Source: Meira nashicola (Eukaryota > Basidiomycota > Exobasidiomycetes > Exobasidiales > Brachybasidiaceae). Taken from it: a DNA stretch of 64,000 bases. This document shows positions 48,977 to 58,985 of the stretch, in pieces. Under the pieces are notes generated by a model. The model saw only the letters and a program-made list of their open reading frames with translations, did no database searches and was not told the origin of the DNA. The stretch's first letter is position 1. Each line of letters opens with the position of its first letter. The stretch spans positions 2,856,519 through 2,920,518 of the forward strand of contig BCJU01000003.1 of NCBI GenBank assembly GCA_001600355.1. The letters are read 5' to 3'. A program made the position numbers and the translations under genes.

Positions 48977-49777
48977 ATGGTTCATCTCACTACCCGACTA
49001 GCACTTTTATTGTGTGTTGCATCTCAAGCTTCTGCACTATATTTCAACAGACCTAGCGAAAGCAGTACTTCATCCGCTGCTTCATCATCATCATCTTCTT
49101 CTTCTTCTTCATCATCTGCGCCTATTCCACAATCTACAACTGTATCACCACTGGGATCTGCAACAGATGTTTTTCGTCAAGGTGGAGTTTGTCGTGCATC
49201 ATGGATACCAGATAAAAGTGGTGCAACAACATGGAAAAGTATGACGATTGATTTGATGACTGGATCCAATCTTCAAATGACAAAATTAGGTACGGTGACC
49301 AGCAACATTGACGGTACCAATCCCGCAGTTACTTCGTTCAATTATACCTGTCCTCAAGTTACACCAAATTCAGCCATCTACTTTTTGCAATATTCACACG
49401 ATGACGGAAAAGATCCTACTTGGACAACAAGATTTGCCATTGCTGATCAATCTGGCAATGTCGTTCCACCACCAAACGCAAATCAACCGCAAGGAGGATC
49501 ACCAGCTATTCCTTGGGGTGAAGGAGCACTCGTATTAAACAATACAACCAATGCTACATCTTCCTCTGCAACACAATCATCTCAGGTCACCAAATCTGCA
49601 TCTGCAACTAATTCGCAAAATGCTCAACAAGCATTGGCCAACAAATTTAGCTCAATGTTAAGCAATGATCGTACCAATTCGTATCAAAGCATCAATGCTG
49701 CCTCTGATGCTCGTTCGAATCTCGTTCAAAGCTCATTTGTTCTTTCGGCTGTACTACTGTTTGTGTTTGTCCTTTGA
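48977..49777 (+). CDS. Kre9/Knh1-domain-like, Ser/Thr-rich GPI-anchored cell-surface protein
   Basis: This 266-aa predicted secreted protein has a signal peptide at residues 1-21 (LTTRLALLLCVASQASA). A Ser run of about 25 residues follows (likely O-mannosylated). Then comes one folded domain of about 110 residues with Trp and Cys pairs (GGVCRASWIPDK, NYTCPQVTPNSAIYFLQY), resembling the Kre9/KNH-type beta-sandwich seen in fungal cell-wall proteins. Next is an Asn/Ser/Thr/Gln-rich stem with N-glycosylation sequons. A C-terminal hydrophobic tail (SSFVLSAVLLFVFVL) is a good GPI signal. It is probably attached to the plasma membrane or wall glucan. The exact role is unknown; the domain call is by overall pattern. 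Confidence 0.82.
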   Translation: MVHLTTRLALLLCVASQASALYFNRPSESSTSSAASSSSSSSSSSSSAPIPQSTTVSPLGSATDVFRQGGVCRASWIPDKSGATTWKSMTIDLMTGSNLQMTKLGTVTSNIDGTNPAVTSFNYTCPQVTPNSAIYFLQYSHDDGKDPTWTTRFAIADQSGNVVPPPNANQPQGGSPAIPWGEGALVLNNTTNATSSSATQSSQVTKSASATNSQNAQQALANKFSSMLSNDRTNSYQSINAASDARSNLVQSSFVLSAVLLFVFVL

Positions 49778-49883
49778 ATGCATTCATCCTCTTATCAATC
49801 TATACCTTTTACTGCGTGTGAGACGTGTCTGATTGGGAATCGAAATTGAGTAAAATACAGTTTGAAAAAGTGCTTGTATGGGT

Positions 49884-50978
49884 CTACTGGTTAACTTTGG
49901 CATTGCGTCCCATCCTAGACGCCCCTCTACCGGGTCGAAAACGTGATGAAGATGGTCTTGCAATTCCGCCAAGTCCGTCATCATTTCCAACTTGTGTGAA
50001 ATCGAACTTGTCTACTAATTCGTTCATGGTATTCATTCCGCTCGTCATATCTGACAGATATGTAGTCAACAAGAGATCATTGTATTCCGTCAAGAATTCT
50101 TGTTTAAATTCTGGCAAATTTCCGCTTGCAGGAATACCGGCTACCAGACTGGCAATTTGACGTAAACTTTCATGATCTGTCGGAAGTTTCTTTGCTTGAA
50201 CGTCATCAACATAAGACACAATAGACTGTATGCGATCCAAAAGCATTTTAATTGCATTTTGTTGGGTTGTCAAATTGGCAATCAAGCTACTTTGTCCGTT
50301 TCCATCATCAACCGGAGGTTTACTGGTATGATCAACAGCAATTCGCTCTGCTTCTCCCGTTTCGATTTGATAATTAGCAGGTCTAAAATACATATCCGGT
50401 CCTTTATCTAAACCGACACCTTCACCTTGATCCGATCGGATAGAATGTGAAACGTCAACAAATGTCTCATATATGCCAATTGGTAATTCTCCTTTTGAAC
50501 GTGCTTGATCGATTGTATTTTGGGAAGGAGACAACTGTAAAAACAATGGCGATTCATTGTAATCCAGTAATTGTTTATGAATGCTCATATCTTGAGGCAT
50601 GGGGATAGACCCGCTTGAATACCATCCTAACAGATCAAAAGTAGGAAACACCTGCTTGAACTGTGCTTGACGTGCTCGTAAGTATTCTTGATCTATTCGA
50701 TCTCCTTCTCCTATCAATAATTCAAAAGTTGTATGAATTTCAACTTCACGTCCCAAATGATTTCCTAATAATGCTCCTGCAATTCGACTATTATTTCCTT
50801 CTTTTCCTGCTATCGGTTGAACGACAGATCTGACCATATGCTCTGACATATTTATGATTGGCAGAGGATGCAATCGAATCGTAATTCCAACGGCTGCTTC
50901 ATTAGCATCGTCCAGTACTACCGGCGAAGCGGCTAGCACTTTAATATTCTGCGTTCCAATTGTGGAAGAGGATGCCAT
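49884..50978 (-). CDS. CSN6: COP9 signalosome subunit 6
   Basis: This is a scaffold subunit of the COP9 signalosome, which removes Nedd8 from cullins. It has 364 aa and no intron. The MPN-minus domain starts at about residue 30: ITIRLHPLPIINMSEHMVR is the classic CSN6 opening. GALLGNHLGREVEIHTTFEL and LLGWYSSGSIPMPQDM follow. The JAMM metal motif (HxH...SxxD) is absent, as expected for CSN6 rather than CSN5. The C-terminal helical part has NLTTQQNAIKMLLDRIQSIV and MNTMNELVDKF, and ends in a basic Arg/Gly tail. The start at 50978 has an ATGG context. Rpn8 and eIF3f are alternatives, but the HPLPI..SEH motif favours CSN6. Confidence 0.92.
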   Translation of the reverse strand: MASSSTIGTQNIKVLAASPVVLDDANEAAVGITIRLHPLPIINMSEHMVRSVVQPIAGKEGNNSRIAGALLGNHLGREVEIHTTFELLIGEGDRIDQEYLRARQAQFKQVFPTFDLLGWYSSGSIPMPQDMSIHKQLLDYNESPLFLQLSPSQNTIDQARSKGELPIGIYETFVDVSHSIRSDQGEGVGLDKGPDMYFRPANYQIETGEAERIAVDHTSKPPVDDGNGQSSLIANLTTQQNAIKMLLDRIQSIVSYVDDVQAKKLPTDHESLRQIASLVAGIPASGNLPEFKQEFLTEYNDLLLTTYLSDMTSGMNTMNELVDKFDFTQVGNDDGLGGIARPSSSRFRPGRGASRMGRNAKVNQ

Positions 50979-51382
50979 CGTGCCAACCTTGTTGATGAGA
51001 GACTGTTAGGATAGAAGATATGTCATTGCAATTAGGATTGGCGTGTCCCCACGAAATCCTAATTCAGGTCTGTGCATTGAAAATGATTAGTGTCGGATAA
51101 AGCACTGACATACGCGTGTGTAAGTAAGCCAGTGAATATTAATACAGTGGAATACAGAATTTATCACGTGGTCGATAATTTTTCAATAAGCGCATAATCC
51201 AGCTGCTTCTGGAAGCTTATTGGAAGTATTGAACTTTTTGTATTGCAAATCAAACATTTTGGTTTAAGGTGTAGTCTATTTCCGCATATCTTACGACTAA
51301 TTGTTATTCCCGGACAATTGTCAGAATCTTCTTAGACTATTCTCTACCACGATATTGTATTGATAGAGAAGCATTGCCATCC
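50979..51382. promoter_or_regulatory. Bidirectional promoter region CSN6 / MDJ1
   Basis: This 404 bp region lies between divergent starts. CACGTG lies near 51166. The CCTAATTCAGGTCT motif at 51058-51071 resembles one at 48339-48352, and TCGGATAA near 51093 is also partly shared with that region. No TATA box is evident. Confidence 0.45.
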
Positions 51383-52993
51383 ATGGTGCTTGCAAGAGCG
51401 GCTTCTTCGGCAGCAGCGATACCCACTGCTGTGGCGGCCACTTCTGCTTCAATAGCAAACGCAATCGGTCATCCTATACGACAATTTCATCAAAGAAGCA
51501 GCAATCAATCAATAGATTCAACAAGACAATCAAACAATGCTTTAATTCGGATAAAAAGCGCACCAAATAAGATCGCAAGTTCATCCAATATAAATCTCAC
51601 CACTCAACATCGTCGTTCGTTCACTTCTGCTTCATCATCTTCCTCCACACCACCTTCTGTCAGACGAAAACCATCCAAACCGACAGTTTCGTTTAACAAT
51701 CATCGTTCTTTTCATTCTACTGCAAGAAATGAAGCATCAGTAAAAGACCCTTATGCTACTTTGGGCGTCAAAAGGGATGCTTCTGCAAAGGATATAAAGG
51801 GTGCCTATTACGATTTAGCAAAGAAATTTCATCCAGATACAAGTAAGGAAAAAGGGGCAAAAGAAAGATTTGTTGAAATTCAGTCAGCATATGATATCTT
51901 GAGTGATGAAAAGAAAAAAGCAGCTTTTGATAGATTTGGCACAACGGATGATTCAGCAGGAGGATTTAATCCTTTCGGCGGAGGTGGTGGTGGTGCGGCA
52001 GGATTTGATCCTTTCAGTGGCGGTTTTGGTGGATTCGGAGGAGGCGCTGGTGGATTTCAAGGATTTTCGGGAAATCCTCAAGATGCAAGTGACATCTTCG
52101 AAGGATTATTCGGCGCTTTTGGAGGTCGGTCTAGATCTTCCGGTCCAGGATTTGCCGGAGAATCACGAGGAGAAGATTTGGAAACAACACTAAATATCAC
52201 CTTTGAGGAAGCATGTAGAGGAACGACAAAGAATGTTACGATTGCTCCTGTTGAAAGATGTAACACATGTGAAGGTGCAGGATTGAAAAAAGGAGCAAAA
52301 AAGAGCACTTGTACTGTTTGTAATGGAACAGGTACTCGAACATTTGTCATTCAAAGTGGTTTCCAAATGGCCAGCACATGTCCAGCTTGTAACGGGGCAG
52401 GACAAACGATAGCACCCGGTGATGAATGTGGTACATGTGAAGGTGTGGGCAGGGTAAGGTCCCGAAAGACAGTAGATGTCAAAATACCGCCAGGTGTTGA
52501 TGATGGCGCAAAGATTCGAATGGACGGTCAAGGTGACGTTCCATTGCAAGGAGCAGGTCCTGCTGGATCACTTTATGTACGCATTGGCGTTCGACCTAGC
52601 AAGGTTTGGCGCAGACAAGGTAGCAATCTCTACTACCCCGCCACCATTCCATTTCATACCGCCATCCTTGGAGGCAAGGCTCGTGTTCCTACCTTGGATG
52701 GCGATGTAGATGTTCGTGTACCGGCAGGAACTCAAGTAGGTGATGAGATGTTATTACGGGGCAGAGGTGTACCAAGCCTAATGAGAAGAGGCGATAAAGG
52801 AGATTTGCTGGTACAATTCGAGGTCACAATTCCTCGTTCGCTCACAAAACGACAAAAGGAAATTCTACAACAGTATGTGGATGAAGTTGAAGGAAGCAAT
52901 GCCAATAAATCTCAACCTTCACCTATTACACCACCACCAAATGAATCATCTGAACAAGATGAAAAGAAAGCAACAGACACCACCACTCAATAA
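51383..52993 (+). CDS. MDJ1: Mitochondrial DnaJ/Hsp40 co-chaperone, Mdj1 type
   Basis: This type I J-protein of 536 aa stimulates mitochondrial Hsp70. The first about 120 residues are Arg/Ser/Ala-rich with few acids, a matrix-targeting presequence. The J domain (about 122-185) starts DPYATLGVKRDASAKDI and contains the HPD tripeptide (KKFHPDTS). A Gly/Phe-rich segment follows. The zinc-finger region has four CxxCxGxG repeats (CNTCEGAG, CTVCNGTG, CPACNGAG, CGTCEGVG). The C-terminal substrate-binding domains end with RSLTKRQKEILQQY. The start at 51383 (context CCATGG) is the first ATG; the frame is open nine bases more to a TTG. Intronless. Divergent from CSN6. Confidence 0.95.
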   Translation: MVLARAASSAAAIPTAVAATSASIANAIGHPIRQFHQRSSNQSIDSTRQSNNALIRIKSAPNKIASSSNINLTTQHRRSFTSASSSSSTPPSVRRKPSKPTVSFNNHRSFHSTARNEASVKDPYATLGVKRDASAKDIKGAYYDLAKKFHPDTSKEKGAKERFVEIQSAYDILSDEKKKAAFDRFGTTDDSAGGFNPFGGGGGGAAGFDPFSGGFGGFGGGAGGFQGFSGNPQDASDIFEGLFGAFGGRSRSSGPGFAGESRGEDLETTLNITFEEACRGTTKNVTIAPVERCNTCEGAGLKKGAKKSTCTVCNGTGTRTFVIQSGFQMASTCPACNGAGQTIAPGDECGTCEGVGRVRSRKTVDVKIPPGVDDGAKIRMDGQGDVPLQGAGPAGSLYVRIGVRPSKVWRRQGSNLYYPATIPFHTAILGGKARVPTLDGDVDVRVPAGTQVGDEMLLRGRGVPSLMRRGDKGDLLVQFEVTIPRSLTKRQKEILQQYVDEVEGSNANKSQPSPITPPPNESSEQDEKKATDTTTQ

Positions 52994-53186
52994 ACTTTTA
53001 TAGATCACAAAACATTGTTTTTAAATATAATATGTATGTGTATTAAATATCATGCACAAAGGGGGCGGCGCTACCGAGGGAGTTCTCCTATATATTGAAA
53101 ATGAGTAGGGAAAGAGTGAGCTTGAATGGGAATGATGAGTCTGCTCCTTGGCGCTGCACGCATGCACGATTGGCATTTGTGATAAA

Positions 53187-53204
53187 GTATGTATGTATGT
53201 ATGT
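53187..53204. repeat. GTAT tetranucleotide microsatellite
   Basis: Four and a half copies of GTAT lie in the 271 bp between the convergent MDJ1 and BTG/Tob genes. No gene is present there; short frames on the minus strand are low complexity. Confidence 0.75.
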
Positions 53205-53264
53205 AAGAGAAATGAACGTAGAAAAAAGCAATTGAGAGATGAAGCCAAAAGAAAGAAGGGTATA

Positions 53265-54998
53265 TCAGTGAATCCACTGAGCGTTATGAGAAATTGGTGA
53301 AAAGTTTGACATTTGATGACGTTGAGGTTGGATATGTGTCATCATGTGTGCAGGTAAAAATGCTTGTGGTTGATGATGTTGATAAAAAGGTTGTTGAGAA
53401 TTTGCGAAAGTAGAAGTTGAAGATTGACGTGGGGTATAATGTTGTTGTTGTTGTTGCTGTTGCTTTTGTTGTTCTAAATGACGACGAACTAAATCTTTTG
53501 CTACTTGATCTGCACGTTGACGAACCATTGCCATTAAACGTTCTTCTGATTCAAGATCAGGTACGTTTGTAGTCGTTGAATTCAAAGTGATTCCTAAAGC
53601 GGAAGATGCAGAAGATGCTTCATCTAATGGACTCCAACCGTATAATTCTTCTTGTGATTTTCCTGCAGCAGCTGCTGCTGCTGCTTGACGACGAGCAGCT
53701 CTTCCGGCTCCACGACCACGACTACGTCTTCCACGTGCACGACCACGTTTAAGATGGGGGGAAGCAATCGGAATTGCAACTCCATCAACGATAACGTATT
53801 GTGGTGAAGGGCAACCGCTAGTATTGATAGAAGGACTATACATTCCCATATTGGGAGAATAAGGTGACCATGCTGCTGCATTTCCGTTAGGTAAATTAGA
53901 AGGTGATAATGCTGGTGATTGATTATTTGTGAATTGTTGTTGAGATGGATGCCAAACAGGTGCAGCTGCTTGCTTTGCACGTAAAGCGTTTGTACTTGTT
54001 TTGTGTTGTAAGGGTGCAGATGGTTTGCTTGCTCCCAATCGAACACCACCACCTAAAACACCAACATTACCGCCATCATAACTTGTTACACTAATAGCTT
54101 TAGATGGACTTTTAATTGAAGGAGCATTCTTTGTCACGGTAATATGTTGAACGGTTTCATCTCCTACTTCTTCTTCATCATCATCGTCAATGATATCAAA
54201 ATTTTTGAATCCTCCACGGTCAATCATATCTTGAATTGATAATTCGCTATCGGTTTCATCATCTTCATCACCTTCGTCAAACAATTCACTATCGCTATCT
54301 CCACGTGTAGAAGATGCTGCGACTAAACTTGGACATGCTTCGCTACCTTCACCTTCACTTCCGCTACTTGCAGTACGATGTCCGTCTAACAAATGTTCAT
54401 TTTGACTAGAAGATGACCATGAAGGAGAACGATAATGAAGTAAGCTGTTTGTTAATGAATGTTTGGATGTTTGTTGATTGCCGAAAGTGGCAGTAGTATC
54501 GGCTTCGTTTGTATCCAAAGCAGGTGTTGAAGGTAAAAGAGTTAATTTTGGAGGTGCAGGTGTCATTGCTTGAATGACGGGCAAAGCACTTGTTGGTAAG
54601 GTACCATAAAGTGTTTTGATTGAATTTGTTGATGGAATATGATTTGCGCCTACAAATGTTCCTGGACCTTGACCGAATCGAATTGCAACACATCCTGGAT
54701 CGATCCAAAGAGTGAAAGAAGATGTGAATGCGTTCTCAAAAGAAGAACGTAAAGGTGAAACATTCTTTAATGCAAAAATGATATCATCATCCATACCTTC
54801 ACCGCCTCCATGAGCATGCCAAAGTAAAACTCTTTTACCTGAGCCACGTTCTCCATCATGTACGAACCAATTGGCCATGTATCTTTGTTCAAGTCGAGTA
54901 TGTAATGTTACGCAAAACGTTTGAGTTTGTTCACCGTCAAGTTTTGTTGACAATAATGTGCAAAGATGACTGACTGCAGCTTGAATTTCAGAACGCAT
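53265..54998 (-). CDS. BTG/Tob (anti-proliferative) domain protein
   Basis: This 577-aa protein has an N-terminal BTG/Tob domain. From the ATG at 54998 it starts MRSEIQAAVSHLCTLLSTKL, then RLEQRYMANWFVHDGERGSG (box A: long helix, Trp-aromatic, Arg-Gly-Ser) and SSFTLWIDPGCVAIRFGQGPG (box B: Leu-Trp-x-Asp-Pro...Arg-x-Gly). BTG/Tob domains bind the Caf1 deadenylase of CCR4-NOT and promote mRNA decay. The remaining 430 residues are disordered. They include an acidic stretch (GDEDDETDSELSIQDMI), an Arg/Gly-rich block (RGRARGRRSRGRGAGRAARR), an Ala run, and a Gln run near the C-terminus. The frame extends 84 codons upstream, without an ATG, to a TTG, so 54998 is the start. The assignment is good; function in fungi is inferred. 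Confidence 0.85.
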   Translation of the reverse strand: MRSEIQAAVSHLCTLLSTKLDGEQTQTFCVTLHTRLEQRYMANWFVHDGERGSGKRVLLWHAHGGGEGMDDDIIFALKNVSPLRSSFENAFTSSFTLWIDPGCVAIRFGQGPGTFVGANHIPSTNSIKTLYGTLPTSALPVIQAMTPAPPKLTLLPSTPALDTNEADTTATFGNQQTSKHSLTNSLLHYRSPSWSSSSQNEHLLDGHRTASSGSEGEGSEACPSLVAASSTRGDSDSELFDEGDEDDETDSELSIQDMIDRGGFKNFDIIDDDDEEEVGDETVQHITVTKNAPSIKSPSKAISVTSYDGGNVGVLGGGVRLGASKPSAPLQHKTSTNALRAKQAAAPVWHPSQQQFTNNQSPALSPSNLPNGNAAAWSPYSPNMGMYSPSINTSGCPSPQYVIVDGVAIPIASPHLKRGRARGRRSRGRGAGRAARRQAAAAAAAGKSQEELYGWSPLDEASSASSALGITLNSTTTNVPDLESEERLMAMVRQRADQVAKDLVRRHLEQQKQQQQQQQHYTPRQSSTSTFANSQQPFYQHHQPQAFLPAHMMTHIQPQRHQMSNFSPISHNAQWIH

Positions 54999-56736
54999 AT
55001 TGAAAATTGTTGTTAGAAAATGTGAAAGTTGTTGATCATGCGAATCGTTCGAGAGTATGATTGTAGAGTGTTGAAATGTTGCTGAATGACGAGAACGATG
55101 ACGGTATGCGAAACAAGAAAAATGCCGAACCAAAGAAGTCAATGAAGTAAAAGAAGGCGAAAGACGATCAAAATAGAATGTGAAAAGAAAAGAAAAGAAA
55201 GAGGAAGGACAAGAAGTCCTTTTGATGATGAAAGGTACAAAAGATGACAAGAGGGTTAATATATTATCGGGATGACATTCAAGTATACCTTTTTATACAC
55301 CTGCTTCTTGTCCCGGTAAATTACTCTGGAATGAACCCCCAAAAAAACCCTCAATCCTTCATATGACTTCTAGATCTGATCGTCATGCAGATGCAATGTA
55401 TGTACTGTATGCTAATCCTTTCCCCACTGTTAGAATTGTCATACCCAACCAGGAAGGTATGAAGTAGTAGTTGCATGTATGCGTGCATATACCACAAATT
55501 ATCACGTTTAACTTCTCCTTTGCTTGATTAGAAGAGTATGTAAAGATTCAGAGAGAGCCACAAATCCGAAGGATTGGCGTGAATGCATGACTTCCCCTGT
55601 TTGTGTTTGATCCACAAGACATGAAATGAATGACGCGAGGCTGGTACAACATATTACCCTTATGAAGGCTCATTCATCTTCTTCATTCAATATAATAATA
55701 ACACTTTCCTTTCTGGGAAGAAAGGCATTTCATCACTACAAAATGCCCTTTCGAATATGAAGAATCTAGATCATCATGTTGGTGGCTTGATCATTCCAAA
55801 AACAGTATGTACATATGTGTATGTAAGTACATTTTATCACTTTCCATTCCGGGCATTTAAGCGCAGTTTGCAAATCTTATACGTGCGTTAAAATGCCTTC
55901 TATCTGCACGGGGATGTTGGTTTTTTATTTTTAAGCAAAATCTTCTGCCACAGTGTTGAACTACTTTCCCTCCCTCACAAGGCAAAAAAAAAAGAGGCTG
56001 CAGCTGGTGCTTGTCAAATTATTGTACAGACGCGTCTTTAGTCTTGATCTTACGCGCCGACGCACTGTTGCCGCTTTTTTTAGAAACACATAAAGCAAGG
56101 TACGCTAAGATGATGATGATCTTGGTATGTGTTACTTTAAAGATCGAGGAGAAAGAGGACTTTGATTTTAGCTTTCATGCTAATCCAATTTGGTAATCTG
56201 TATGTACATGTGTAGTCGGCCTTCATTCGTTTGACAGTAAATGTTAAAACTCGGTTCTCTGAATTTAGGAGAGGGTTCGGAAATTTTCATTAGGTGAATA
56301 GACAGTATTTTTTTTGTTCGAAAATATTTTGGCATTACCCCTTGCTTTTAGCGGTTTAGATGAATGTGCCTCTCTCATTTAATAGATTTTATTGTGCTCG
56401 TTCCTTATTAGACGCGTCAGGATACATATGTGTATATAATTCGGCGCGTATTGTACGGCTTATACTATGCACCCCAGCGCCACGCTTTATACCTGTGCAG
56501 CAGGGCTCGTACCTAAAATTATGTTCTGTACAAAGCGATCAAAACCTCCTTGCTTCTATTTCATATGTGTTTAATCAATTAATCTGACAGTAGGATGAAC
56601 CCATATAATAATACAAATGTCGTGCGTATGCTTGTGTTGGTTTCAAGTTATGGTGCCTGAATTGGGGAAAAAAAGTGACTTAGGATATGTACAGTATGTA
56701 GAATATGTATGATCACCTAAGACGAATCATTTTAGT

Positions 56737-57210
56737 TTATGACTCCCTGCAGTTTTGAGTCGGGGACCGAACTGATATTAATGGGATTGCGATCCGCTTT
56801 TCTTGTTTGAAGAGCAGCATTGATACACAACTGCTCAGCACGTGAATGATCAAAGGTCTCGCGATTGACGTTTCTTTGAAGTTGCCTACACACTGATATC
56901 TTCTCTTCGTCTTTCTTTCTGAGTACGATACATTGTCCAAAAGGTAATTGAAGCCTTATTCCAACCTCGCTTTTCTTGATGTAATCATTGCAATTATGCT
57001 ATTGATCAGATATTGTCATCATGTATGCACTAAAATAATCTCTTCAACCGTACCTGGAAATGCGGGTAAACCAAAAACAGTTACGTCTTTGTGCGGTACA
57101 TCTTCTTTTCTTGACCTTTCACTATAAGAGTAAGGAACCCACAATGCTTGTGTTCCTGCTTGACTACAAACCCAATATTGTCCTGATGATCGAACGATGA
57201 CGGTCCTCAT
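56737..57210 (-). CDS. Possible small gene, two exons, unknown function
   Basis: An ATG at 57210 opens MRTVIVRSSGQYWVCSQAG..., with coding-like codon use and a TATAA-like element about 45 bp upstream. Two readings are possible. Unspliced, it gives 63 aa ending at 57019. Spliced (donor GTACGG at 57053, acceptor ACTCAG at 56919, 135 bp intron), it gives 112 aa ending at 56737, with exons 57054-57210 and 56737-56918 summing to 113 codons. No domain was recognised; there is no signal peptide or membrane helix. This is weak: the donor is not the GTGAGT/GTAAGA form seen in other genes here. Confidence 0.3.
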
Positions 57211-57541
57211 ATTTGATGATGATTGTTACTTGCGTGCTTGAAACGATCAAAGGTAGATTATAAAAGCATCTTTATGCTGTTGCGTGTAGATGATGGTGTT
57301 TCAAAGGAGAACGCAAACTTGACTAGATACTCGATCAGACTTCGCACCTCTCCGCTTCTCTCATCATCATTTAGTCATTGATCTCGGGGTAGGTGTTAGA
57401 AGAATGGGCTTACCATGCCAAGACATTTCCATAACCACTTTATCCTTTCTAGCGTGATTTTCTTCTAATTATGACTACATGCATAAAGTGAATTGAATCC
57501 AGGCGGTTTTTTCTATTCATAACAAATTCTTGCTTTTGTGA

Positions 57542-57611
57542 GCGCAGCGCTGCGCGTTACGCTGTGCTGTGCTGGGCTGTGTAGTGTAGAGCAACGTGCG
57601 CAGCGCTACGC
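57542..57611. repeat. GC-rich palindromic direct repeat
   Basis: A perfect 14 bp palindrome GCGCAGCGCTGCGC (57542-57555) recurs as GCGCAGCGCTACGC (57598-57611). Between them is a GCTGTGCT-type imperfect tandem. It is a striking GC island inside AT-rich DNA; function unknown. Confidence 0.75.
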
Positions 57612-57659
57612 GGCATTTATTCGAATTGACTCAAGGCTGCCGTTTTACACGCGGTCATT

Positions 57660-58650
57660 CATGATCATGATAGAGAAACGTAAATCAATTTAACAACTCT
57701 TCTTAGGGAAATTTGGAAGACCGAGTTGTGAAACATATTTGTTCTGCATGTCCTCTACCATATTCACTAAAATGAATGAAATATATTTAATTGTTCTAGA
57801 TAATTAACTGCAAATTCAATTATCACTGTCAGATTGAATGAATCACGGCAATCTTCTTACGAGATCTGTTAGGATAATGGTACAAATAAAAACAATTTAA
57901 TAGCCAAAATAGAAAAGTATGCGTCATTTTTAATGATTTAGAGAGCCTATTTTATTATATAAAGCACACTAGCGTGCCGCTTTATGGCATAGAGATTGCA
58001 TTTTAGATGGGTACGCTAAATGATTAATTAATTAAACATTGTTTGTCGCTGTGTATAGATTATCATTTTTGCAAAATCCACTCTATTGTTTTATAGAACG
58101 CCCCCAGACATTGCATAGCCGGCTATTGCACCTAGGATTTCATGGTACATTTGCTTTTCTGTAATTGTTGCCACCTGCATAAGCAATTTACGAATCGAAA
58201 GCCAAAATGTTAACAAAAGAATTAATTTAATTAAAATAAATATATATACATATATACTTTGATCCATCAAAAGTTCCACAAAATTGAGATGAATAAAAGT
58301 TTTTATCACGTTTGACTAAATGTGTACGCCGTCTATTTTGGACCTGATGGAAAGTGTACAGCAAATCCGAAAATCCCCTTCGAAATGAAGGGCAATTATT
58401 TCATGGTCTTGTAATGTTGAAACCAGAATAAGTATTTGAATAATTGTCTTTTGTTGAAAATAATTTGCACATCCTTTTTTATATAATGTAAGTTTATCAG
58501 TGATAGAGTATGATCTTATCGAAAAGGGTATTAAAATTGAAGGATGAGCATATTTGTATCTTATGAGTATTTCTTAAAATACGATAAAAACAATTAAATT
58601 TCTTGACGTTCACATGAATTGAATTCTTCAATCTTTATAACGACAGATGG
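57660..58650. other. AT-rich stretch
   Basis: About 1 kb is visibly richer in A and T than the rest of the window, with TTAATTAATTAA-type runs (near 58024) and TATATATACATATATA (near 58240). Possible explanations are a decayed transposon, a replication origin or a matrix region. No coding remnant is identified with confidence. Confidence 0.5.
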
Positions 58651-58985
58651 AAAGTACATCCTTCCTACTTTCTTCAAGGTAATAAAATAACAGAAACTTC
58701 AGTGAGACAAGCTCATCATTGTGATTGTCTACCTATTCTCGAAAGTATATTTGATCTTTTTGGCATCGTTCCACCGACAAAGGTAGTCATGGCGTTCATT
58801 TTGCTATATTTTTTCAACAGCTTCTGCAATATCTCAATCTCTCAAGAGGACATCTCAATTATCAACGCAAGATATTCAACGCCTAAATCGGTAAAGGATG
58901 ATGAATTAAAGTATGATCACATGGCGTGCATGAGTATGAAGATAGATGCAAAGTGTTACAATGCGGGAGCACAAAAGTCTATTAT

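Larger units (their letters stand above)
54999..58985. other. 4 kb gene-poor region
   Basis: This is the largest gap in the window. It holds the BTG/Tob promoter, with GA-rich leader sequence to about 55250. A possible small two-exon gene is at 56737-57210 (annotated separately), GC-rich palindromic repeats at 57542-57611, and a strongly AT-rich stretch at about 57660-58650. A frame at 58091-58309 (minus) ends with 27 codons that look like an orphan exon preceded by CAG (VATITEKQMYHEILGAIAGY). No transposase, reverse transcriptase, terminal repeats or tRNA were seen. Confidence 0.5.
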
